12,764 nucleotides of DNA from Gammaproteobacteria bacterium (GTDB taxonomy: Bacteria; Pseudomonadota; Gammaproteobacteria; Eutrophobiales; Eutrophobiaceae). Shown in pieces: positions 8,009-12,764 of the stretch (the stretch's first letter is position 1; the number at the start of each line of letters is the position of its first letter). The stretch lies in contig QNEM01000028.1 of NCBI GenBank assembly GCA_003645215.1, positions 1 through 12,764 on the forward strand, read 5' to 3'. The notes beneath the pieces were generated by a model. That model was not told the origin of the DNA. It was given only the letters and a program-made list of their open reading frames with translations, and did not search any database. Both the position numbers and the translations under genes were made by a program.

Positions 8009-9120
8009 GAAAGATAAATTTCCGATTTCCGATTTTTACTATTTTGGCTTTTAGCCTTTTAGTGACGCACGTGCACGCAGCAAGCTATAAGTTGAATGAC
8101 AGTACAGATTCCATCATTGGTGAGCTGGATTCAGCTGTTGTGGGTAGAGAGCACACGCTACTTGATATCGCCAGAGAATATGGTTTTGGCTATCAGGATC
8201 TGAAATTACTGAATCCGGAAATAGATACATGGATGCCAGAAGATGGTGATGTCGTGCAGCTACCTTCCAGATTCATATTGCCTAATGTGCCCAGGAATGG
8301 TCTGGTTTTAAATATTCCTGAAATGCGACTGTATTATTTCCCTCCACATAAAAAAGGCGAGCCTGTTGAAGTGTTCACCTATCCATTGGGAGTAGGCAGA
8401 GAGGGATGGGCTACCCCCTATAAAAAAACACGTATTGTGGGCAAGAAAAAGCATCCTGACTGGCGACCTCCAAAATCCATACTTAAAGAACATGAAGAGG
8501 CTGGAGATCCATTACCAAAGGTAGTTAAGGCGGGGCCTGATAATCCTTTGGGCGATTATGCACTGAGACTCGGTTTGCCGGCTTATTTAATTCATGGAAC
8601 CAACAAGCCCTGGGGCATTGGTATGCGGGTTAGCCACGGATGCATCAGGTTGTATCCTGAGGATATTGCAGAGCTATTTTATAAAGTAAAAGTGGGAACT
8701 AAAGTAAATATTATTAACAATCCCTATAAAATTGGCGGTGCAGATGGTGTGTTGTATCTTGAGGCACACCCACCATTAACTACCGCTACCAGAGATGAAA
8801 ATGGAGATGTCGTCGAGTCAATTGATGCATATGGTAAGCCTATTAACAGGTCCGTCGATTATGGGAACGTGAATTTCACACAGGTGGTTGAAATGATCGT
8901 GGCCTCTACCGATGAAGATGAATACATTATTGACTGGGGAATGGCAAAAATAGTTTCTACTGAGGCCAGGGGTATACCCGTTGCTATTGGAATATCTGTA
9001 GCAAAAGAGAATGGAACTAATGGACGGGAAATTATAGGCCAGGCTGAAGAAGGTGAGTCCTTATCTTTAAAGCTGGACACTGCTATTGATGACACAGGGA
9101 TTACAAAAGAACCTGAGTAA
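8005..9120 (+). CDS. L,D-transpeptidase (YkuD domain) with LysM-like region, ErfK/YbiS-type
   Basis: This 371-residue protein has a cleavable signal peptide (to about Ala25, ...His-Val-His-Ala). A LysM-like peptidoglycan-binding segment follows at about 48-92 (Thr-Leu-Leu-Asp-Ile-Ala-Arg, then Leu-Leu-Asn-Pro-Glu). The YkuD catalytic domain covers about 98-235, with His197-Gly-Thr and the catalytic signature Ser210-His211-Gly212-Cys213-Ile-Arg. Such enzymes act in the periplasm. They cut the meso-diaminopimelate-D-Ala bond of a tetrapeptide stem and join the new end either to another stem or to the C-terminal lysine of a Braun-type lipoprotein. The convergent neighbour encodes just such a lipoprotein, which favours the second role, by inference. 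About 120 residues follow the catalytic domain and end in an acidic, low-complexity tail, longer than the E. coli ErfK/YbiS enzymes of roughly 300-330 residues. The gap to the RND gene is 89 bases, so it may be transcribed separately. Confidence 0.93.
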   Translation: MRKINFRFPIFTILAFSLLVTHVHAASYKLNDSTDSIIGELDSAVVGREHTLLDIAREYGFGYQDLKLLNPEIDTWMPEDGDVVQLPSRFILPNVPRNGLVLNIPEMRLYYFPPHKKGEPVEVFTYPLGVGREGWATPYKKTRIVGKKKHPDWRPPKSILKEHEEAGDPLPKVVKAGPDNPLGDYALRLGLPAYLIHGTNKPWGIGMRVSHGCIRLYPEDIAELFYKVKVGTKVNIINNPYKIGGADGVLYLEAHPPLTTATRDENGDVVESIDAYGKPINRSVDYGNVNFTQVVEMIVASTDEDEYIIDWGMAKIVSTEARGIPVAIGISVAKENGTNGREIIGQAEEGESLSLKLDTAIDDTGITKEPE

Positions 9121-9172
9121 TAAAAAAACAGCTGAAAGAATTAGCCTGAATTTCCAGGAGAAAAACCAGGCA

Positions 9173-9205
9173 ATAAAAAACCCCGGATAAACCGGGGTTT
9201 TTTAT
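9173..9205. terminator. Strong bidirectional Rho-independent terminator
   Basis: A 14-base-pair perfect stem (9173-9186 with 9192-9205) closes a 5-base loop, ATAAA. The core is CCCCGG/CCGGGG flanked by an A6 run on the left and a T6 run on the right, so either strand yields a GC-rich hairpin followed by a U-run. It lies 52 bases after the transpeptidase stop and 18 bases beyond the lipoprotein stop, and should end both convergent transcripts. Confidence 0.95.
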
Positions 9206-9223
9206 ATTCTATAAAGCGATGAT

Positions 9224-9505
9224 TTATTTCATCATTGCTTTTTCGAACATACGGTCCATTCTTTGTGCGTTATCGTTACAGCATTCCAGAGCCGCTGTTG
9301 CATCCGCCTGAGCTTGAGAAGCCGCAAGAGCTGCTTCAGACGCTACAGTCAACGCATTACTGGCCTGACCAGATGCTGCTTTAGCCGCTGCCATTGCAGC
9401 ATCAGCAGAAGCCTGAACGGCCTTAAGCTGGTCTGTTGTGGCACAACCGCCCGCTAGTGTTAATACGAACGCGAGTGCGACGATTTTTGTTAGTTTTGCT
9501 TGCAT
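9224..9505 (-). CDS. Lpp/OprI-type alanine-zipper outer-membrane lipoprotein
   Basis: This 93-residue lipoprotein precursor has a basic start, a hydrophobic core and a lipobox (Leu-Ala-Gly-Gly-Cys21). After the lipidated Cys comes Ala rather than Asp, consistent with outer-membrane sorting. Residues about 27-73 are a long alanine-rich helix of the Lpp/OprI alanine-zipper type, suited to a trimeric coiled coil. The C-terminal part, Arg-Met-Asp-Arg-Met-Phe-Glu-Lys-Ala-Met-Met-Lys93, resembles the OprI tail and ends in the lysine used for covalent attachment to peptidoglycan in Braun's lipoprotein. Two adjacent cysteines (Cys75-Cys76) precede this tail and are absent from E. coli Lpp and P. aeruginosa OprI as I recall them. 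A GGGAG Shine-Dalgarno lies 7 bases before the ATG, with a TATAAT box just upstream, which suggests high expression. It converges on the L,D-transpeptidase gene. Confidence 0.9.
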   Translation of the reverse strand: MQAKLTKIVALAFVLTLAGGCATTDQLKAVQASADAAMAAAKAASGQASNALTVASEAALAASQAQADATAALECCNDNAQRMDRMFEKAMMK

Positions 9506-9525
9506 AGTTTGTCTCCCGTTAAACC

Positions 9526-9531
9526 ATTATA
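9526..9531 (-). promoter_or_regulatory. -10 box (TATAAT) of the lipoprotein gene
   Basis: A perfect TATAAT reads on the minus strand 20 bases before the lipoprotein ATG, with the GGGAG ribosome binding site (9513-9517) between them. The predicted transcript start near 9519 would leave a leader of about 14 bases. No good -35 box is found at a 15-18 base spacing (AGCTTT at 17), so the promoter may depend on an activator or on upstream elements; this is inference. Confidence 0.5.
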
Positions 9532-9586
9532 GTATATGAGTTACTCCCAAAGCTCTCATAAGTAGATAATGACTTATTTTCTAAGG

Positions 9587-9606
9587 TTTATCAATTGCTT
9601 TATCAA
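9587..9606. repeat. Tandem 8-base repeat upstream of the lipoprotein promoter
   Basis: TTTATCAA occurs at 9587-9594 and again at 9599-9606, a 12-base period, giving TTGATAAA-GCAA-TTGATAAA on the minus strand. It lies 56 to 75 bases upstream of the TATAAT box of the lipoprotein gene, within the 151-base gap after the small secreted protein gene. A pair of sites for a regulator is possible, but AT-rich chance similarity is equally plausible. Confidence 0.35.
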
Positions 9607-9656
9607 GAATTAGTTCTCGTTTATTACATGCTGATATTAAAGAATTTTTATTGTAT

Positions 9657-10028
9657 TTAGCGCTGAAATTTTGATGGTGCTTTTTTCATTCGATCGTCGT
9701 AATTATCAGCAATAAAATCAGCCAATGATTGTTCGAATGCCAGGATTGGCTTTACTTCACAATAATCATCTAGCCAGACAAGAATCTCTTCAAGGTTCAT
9801 ATGACCTGCGATTCTGTAGGTATCAGGCATCTGGATATTAAAGGCTGTAAAAAACCCCATGATATAGTCTTTGTAGCGTTGCTCTTCATCTGTATTTCTT
9901 GAGATGTTGTAGCTGTGACATGATTTATTCCCCATGCCCCAAATGGCGAAATGGCCATTACTGTCCTGCGCCTGTGATTGTACTGGTATCAGGGCGAGCA
10001 AGAACAGAATACTGCATAAATGCTTCAT
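9657..10028 (-). CDS. Small secreted protein with two conserved-looking cysteines, function unknown
   Basis: This 123-residue protein has a signal peptide (hydrophobic stretch, then Gln-Ser-Gln-Ala20 as the likely cleavage point), leaving about 100 periplasmic residues. The mature part has Trp30-Gly-Met-Gly-Asn-Lys-Ser-Cys37, an aromatic segment Tyr-Ile-Met-Gly-Phe-Phe-Thr-Ala-Phe-Asn near 55-64, and Trp85-Leu-Asp-Asp-Tyr-Cys90, followed by a helix and a basic end. The spacing 'SC..Y' / 'GF..AFN' / 'WLd.YC' recalls small helical periplasmic proteins of the HdeA/Rap1a-like type held by one Cys37-Cys90 disulfide; this is a pattern resemblance, not a firm assignment. I do not recognise a specific function. 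An AGAGG lies about 10 bases before the ATG. The aminotransferase gene ends 80 bases upstream on the same strand, so read-through is possible. Confidence 0.75.
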   Translation of the reverse strand: MKHLCSILFLLALIPVQSQAQDSNGHFAIWGMGNKSCHSYNISRNTDEEQRYKDYIMGFFTAFNIQMPDTYRIAGHMNLEEILVWLDDYCEVKPILAFEQSLADFIADNYDDRMKKAPSKFQR

Positions 10029-10108
10029 TATTAAACAACCTCTTTATTCGTTAGTGTTATCTGGTAATAACGGAAAATGGTACCTGAGCTAATAGAAAAA
10101 TCCTGAAT

Positions 10109-11290
10109 TTATTTATTCATTATCGCTGTGAGACCTGAAATCAACCGTTGAATTCCCTCAGTGGCAGATTTTTTATCAAGCGCACCGTAGGATACACGAA
10201 TATAGCATTGATCACTCATACCAAAAGTATGGCCAGGAATGACAGCCACCTGATGATTTTCTATCAAGTATTCAGTGACGTCCATGTCACTCAGCTCTGT
10301 ATCCAGCTTTAAAAATAGATATAAAGCACCACTGGCCGACGCATATTGACAAAAATCACCCAGGTAAGAGAGCCTTTCCAGTAATTCATTCCGAACCTCA
10401 TGAATGAGTGGTAATTTTTCCAGGCAATATTCCAGACCTGCTTCCAAAGCGCCCATTGCTGCATATTGAGACGCCAGAGGCGGGCAAATCAGGTTGGTAT
10501 CCTGAGCTTTAATGACAGCTTCACGCAAATGTTCAGGAATGACCATATAGCCAACGCGCCAGGCCGCGAAGCCATAGGCCTTGGAAAGTGAAAACAGTGA
10601 AATAGTGTGGTTTTCAGCGCCATCAATTGATGCTGGAGAAAAATGTTCTTCTTCATCATAGGTGAAGTATTCATAGGCTTCATCACTGATATGATAAATA
10701 CCCTTATCAGCACAGATCTGATTGATCTTTTGCAGTGTCTCCGCTGGATATATAGCCCCCGTTGGATTATTTGGTGAAACAGTGACCACCGCCCGTGTTT
10801 TATCAGTGATGGCTGCGAGAATTTTCTCGGCTCGTAATTGATATTGGGCATCTGTAGGTATCACAACAGCTCTGCAATTCAACATATTAACTGCCATCTC
10901 GTGATTGAAGTAATACGGGGCATTAAGAATAATTTCATCACCTGGGTCAGTGATGGCAAACAGGATATTTAAAAATGCCATATTTGCGCCAGCAGTAACT
11001 ATGACCTTATTTGTCGAGCCGACAGCAATATTATTTTCTGATTCAAGTTTGTTGCCGAGAAGCATAATTAATTCGGCCAGGCCCTGACTGGAGCCGTATT
11101 TATTAAACTCCAGTGCTGAGCCAGGTGCATTCAATCTGTTCATTGAACTTTTGGGAGGTCCGTAATAAACAATTCCCTGTCCGAGGGAAATCGTCCCCGG
11201 GTTTTGTTCTATTAATTTTGCGATCGCAGGGATAATGGGTGATTGCACTTGTTGCATGCGTCGACTGGATTCGGATAATTTGACTGGCAT
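10109..11290 (-). CDS. PLP-dependent aminotransferase, class I/II (fold type I)
   Basis: This 393-residue cytoplasmic enzyme matches the aspartate-aminotransferase superfamily in length and motif order. Visible are the glycine-rich cofactor phosphate region (Thr-Ala-Gly-Ala-Asn at 99-103), Asn174-Asn175-Pro-Thr-Gly, Asp203-Glu-Ala-Tyr206 holding the PLP ring, the Schiff-base lysine Lys237 in Ser-Leu-Ser-Lys-Ala-Tyr-Gly, Arg245 and the substrate-carboxylate arginine Arg365 in Tyr-Ile-Arg-Val-Ser-Tyr-Gly. All key residues are intact, so it should transfer amino groups between an amino acid and a 2-oxo acid. The amino-acid preference cannot be read from sequence. There is no strong Shine-Dalgarno before the ATG, but an 18-base palindrome lies 22 bases upstream. 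The HNH gene ends 70 bases upstream on the same strand; the small secreted protein gene lies downstream. Confidence 0.93.
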   Translation of the reverse strand: MPVKLSESSRRMQQVQSPIIPAIAKLIEQNPGTISLGQGIVYYGPPKSSMNRLNAPGSALEFNKYGSSQGLAELIMLLGNKLESENNIAVGSTNKVIVTAGANMAFLNILFAITDPGDEIILNAPYYFNHEMAVNMLNCRAVVIPTDAQYQLRAEKILAAITDKTRAVVTVSPNNPTGAIYPAETLQKINQICADKGIYHISDEAYEYFTYDEEEHFSPASIDGAENHTISLFSLSKAYGFAAWRVGYMVIPEHLREAVIKAQDTNLICPPLASQYAAMGALEAGLEYCLEKLPLIHEVRNELLERLSYLGDFCQYASASGALYLFLKLDTELSDMDVTEYLIENHQVAVIPGHTFGMSDQCYIRVSYGALDKKSATEGIQRLISGLTAIMNK

Positions 11291-11311
11291 TCGGAAATAT
11301 TTTTACATGCG

Positions 11312-11329
11312 ATACACCAAGTGGTGTAT
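11312..11329. promoter_or_regulatory. 18-base palindrome upstream of the aminotransferase (putative operator)
   Basis: ATACACCA-AG-TGGTGTAT is a perfect inverted repeat with 8-base arms and a 2-base centre, located 22 to 39 bases before the aminotransferase ATG in its 70-base upstream gap. The twofold symmetry suits a dimeric repressor or activator. As RNA it could fold into a 7-pair hairpin with an AAGU-like tetraloop, but no U-run follows on either strand, so a terminator for the HNH gene is unlikely. The cognate regulator is unknown. Confidence 0.55.
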
Positions 11330-11360
11330 TCAAGGTTTGTTAGCTAAAGATTACAGTAGC

Positions 11361-11933
11361 TCAGTTCTTGTGGAAGGGCATGGGCCTGTTGCTAAATTGA
11401 GATTTTAGAAATTCCATTTGATCTGCCAGTATCTTACGATTCGACAGTGCCAGGTATTCCGCCCAGTTTGGGACAAAAGGAACAGCCAGAAGTGGCATTC
11501 TTGCTTCTTCCGGCTGGCGATTACCTTTTCTGGAATTGCAGCTTCTACATGCCGTGACAACATTTGACCATTTGTCCTTACCGCCTCTAGAAAGTGGATA
11601 TACATGATCACGTGTTAAGTTGGATTCATGAAAACCTCCGCCGCAATACATACACAAATGTGCATCTCTCAGGAACAGCTCACGATTAGTCAGGGGAGGG
11701 AAGTCACGGCGAACTTTCTTTTTTATGACTGATCGCTTGATTGCAACGATTGAATTTACTGTCACCAGGGAACGTTCACCGGTAACCCTGTTTGTTCCGC
11801 CTCTAAATGAAAATATACTCTCGCCTGCAGTCCAGGCAATCATGTCACGGCTATAGAGGCATATTGCCACTTGCCAGGGGACCCACTTTACAGGTTGGCC
11901 CGCAGTATCAAGTCTTAATATAAGTGGTGACAT
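11361..11933 (-). CDS. HNH endonuclease family protein
   Basis: This 190-residue protein has an HNH (beta-beta-alpha metal) nuclease domain at about residues 84-142. The structural zinc knuckle cysteines are Cys94-Met-Tyr-Cys97 and Cys129-Arg-Ser-Cys132. The catalytic core shows Asp109-His110, then Pro-Leu-Ser-Arg-Gly-Gly, Trp122-Ser-Asn124, and Asn133 with Lys136-Gly-Asn in place of a last histidine, the common HNN variant. The first 75 residues are a separate N-terminal region (Trp17, Trp20, Tyr27, Trp34 and an Arg-Gly-Gly at 44-46), and a Pro-rich tail of about 45 residues follows the nuclease. Free-standing proteins of this kind are widespread in bacteria, mostly of unknown role. No restriction, toxin or intron context is visible. 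It is divergent from mazG across 124 bases. The ATG at 11933 has only a weak GAGA upstream. Confidence 0.88.
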   Translation of the reverse strand: MSPLILRLDTAGQPVKWVPWQVAICLYSRDMIAWTAGESIFSFRGGTNRVTGERSLVTVNSIVAIKRSVIKKKVRRDFPPLTNRELFLRDAHLCMYCGGGFHESNLTRDHVYPLSRGGKDKWSNVVTACRSCNSRKGNRQPEEARMPLLAVPFVPNWAEYLALSNRKILADQMEFLKSQFSNRPMPFHKN

Positions 11934-11949
11934 ACGTTTGAATCTCTAT

Positions 11950-11970
11950 ACGATAAATATTTAAGTCATT
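11950..11970. repeat. Imperfect 21-base direct repeat, copy 1
   Basis: This copy runs ACGATA...AAGTCATT and matches the copy at 12010-12030 at 17 of 21 positions, exactly 60 bases away. Both lie in the 124-base divergent gap between the HNH gene and mazG. A shorter repeat, AATCTCTA, also occurs twice (11941-11948 and 11985-11992). A shared regulator site is one reading; a local duplication that has decayed is another. Confidence 0.45.
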
Positions 11971-12009
11971 TGTAATAGTAGAAAAATCTCTACATGTTTT
12001 ATTCTAAAA

Positions 12010-12030
12010 ACGATATAAAATCAAGTCATT
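12010..12030. repeat. Imperfect 21-base direct repeat, copy 2
   Basis: This is the second copy of the repeat described at 11950-11970. It contains TATAAA (12014-12019), a possible -10 element for mazG, whose ATG is 28 bases beyond the end of the copy. No good -35 box is seen at standard spacing, so the promoter call is weak. Confidence 0.45.
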
Positions 12031-12057
12031 AGACGAGTTAACTAACAGGTGATCTGA

Positions 12058-12764
12058 ATGGAACACATGAATCAGTTACTGGGCATCATGAAATCTTTAC
12101 GCGATCCAGACGGTGGTTGTCCATGGGATATCGAACAAAAATTTTCAACAATTGCACCCTACACTATAGAGGAGGCCTATGAAGTCGCCGATGCCATTAC
12201 CAGGGATGATATGGATGGGCTTTGTTCAGAGCTGGGTGACCTGCTATTCCAGGTTGTCTATCACGCACAGCTTGCCGATGAGCAGGGATTTTTTGATTTT
12301 AACGGTGTCACTGAAAAAATTAATGAAAAATTGATACGTCGTCATCCTCACGTCTTTGCAAACACTGAGATTACTGATGCAAAGGCGCAATCTATTGCCT
12401 GGGAAGCGATCAAAGCCCAGGAAAGACTGGACAAACAGGGTAAAGCGGATCAGGAAGATGGATTGCAGCAAGAAAAATTACTCGGCGGGATTAATCAGGC
12501 GATGCCATCATTGTCACGTGCTCAAAAACTACAGGATCGTGCAGCAACAGTAGGCTTTGACTGGAATGATCCTCAGGCCGTGCTGGATAAAATCAAGGAA
12601 GAAATAATGGAAGTCGAAGAAGAAATAGATTCAGAAACACGCAATGCAGAGAAAATAGAGGATGAAATAGGGGATCTTTTGTTTGCCTGTGTCAATCTGG
12701 CCAGACATTTCAAGATTGATTCTGAATCCGCAGTTCGTAAGACAAATAAGAAGTTTGAAAGGCG
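12058..12764 (+). CDS. mazG: Nucleoside triphosphate pyrophosphohydrolase MazG, 3' end outside the window
   Basis: 235 complete codons are present, against 263 residues for E. coli MazG, so roughly the last 25-30 residues lie beyond the right edge. The frame is open to the end. The enzyme hydrolyses nucleoside triphosphates to monophosphates and pyrophosphate, clearing aberrant nucleotides and, in E. coli, lowering ppGpp indirectly. The N-terminal MazG domain shows Leu-Arg-Asp-Pro, Cys21-Pro-Trp-Asp and the Mg-binding set Glu38-Glu39-x-x-Glu42 with Glu58-x-x-Asp61. The second domain shows Glu181-Glu182-x-x-Glu185 with Glu203-x-x-Asp206, and the Asn-Lys-Lys-Phe-Glu-Arg segment at the edge matches E. 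coli. AGGTGA at 12047-12052 lies 5 bases before the ATG and supports this start over the ATG at 12067. No relA or mazEF is nearby. Confidence 0.95.
   Translation, partial: MEHMNQLLGIMKSLRDPDGGCPWDIEQKFSTIAPYTIEEAYEVADAITRDDMDGLCSELGDLLFQVVYHAQLADEQGFFDFNGVTEKINEKLIRRHPHVFANTEITDAKAQSIAWEAIKAQERLDKQGKADQEDGLQQEKLLGGINQAMPSLSRAQKLQDRAATVGFDWNDPQAVLDKIKEEIMEVEEEIDSETRNAEKIEDEIGDLLFACVNLARHFKIDSESAVRKTNKKFER

Noticed and set aside
9144..9171. Second hairpin (GCCTG with CAGGC) just before the strong terminator
   Set aside because: There are only five pairs around an 18-base loop, with an alternative weak pairing inside it; not convincing beside the adjacent strong terminator.
11312..11329. Palindrome as a Rho-independent terminator of the HNH gene
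   Set aside because: The stem is not followed by a U-run on either strand; the first A/T-rich run comes well after the hairpin.
11103..11333. Open frame overlapping the aminotransferase start and the palindrome
   Set aside because: It is in another frame from the clear aminotransferase, its product shows no known domain, and it lacks a ribosome binding site.
11361..11933. HNH gene as an intron- or intein-borne homing endonuclease
   Set aside because: It is free-standing between intact genes, with no intron-like flanking structure, split exon or intein splice motif.
12058..12764. mazG as part of a MazEF toxin-antitoxin module
   Set aside because: No mazE- or mazF-like gene lies in the upstream sequence; the gene upstream is a divergent HNH nuclease. 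The mazG protein is a housekeeping NTP pyrophosphohydrolase.

Overview
The window looks like an ordinary chromosomal stretch from a gammaproteobacterium of moderate GC content. I cannot name the genus from sequence alone. The assignment rests on an Hsp15-type S4 protein with the enterobacterial length and motif layout, a two-domain MazG very like the E. coli enzyme, and a short OprI/Lpp-type alanine-zipper lipoprotein whose last residue is lysine. The region is gene-dense. No gap between genes exceeds about 160 bases, and I see no rRNA, tRNA, CRISPR array, insertion sequence or phage module.

Layout, left half. The window opens inside the 3' end of a nitroreductase-family gene (+). A DinF-like MATE exporter (+) follows, meeting hslR (-) tail to tail with overlapping stop codons. 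moaB (+, molybdenum cofactor synthesis) comes next, then a secreted protein of the phytase-like esterase family (-). That gene is divergent from a two-gene RND efflux operon (+) made of a periplasmic adaptor and an inner-membrane pump. No outer-membrane channel gene is present here, so the pump probably borrows a TolC-like channel encoded elsewhere.

Layout, right half. A GTG-started L,D-transpeptidase with a LysM-like region (+) converges on an OprI/Lpp-like lipoprotein gene (-) across a strong bidirectional terminator. These two make a coherent pair: the transpeptidase family includes the enzymes that join the C-terminal lysine of Braun-type lipoproteins to peptidoglycan, and the lipoprotein next door keeps that lysine. 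Further right, all on the minus strand, are a small secreted two-cysteine protein, a fold-type I PLP aminotransferase with a clear 18-base palindrome just upstream of its start, and an HNH endonuclease. The HNH gene is divergent from mazG (+, nucleotide-pool cleaning), which runs off the right edge.

The window as a whole does not reveal a clearly new system. The items most worth a second look are the transpeptidase/lipoprotein pair, the palindrome before the aminotransferase, the start-stop element on the transpeptidase start codon, and the repeats in the HNH/mazG divergent region.
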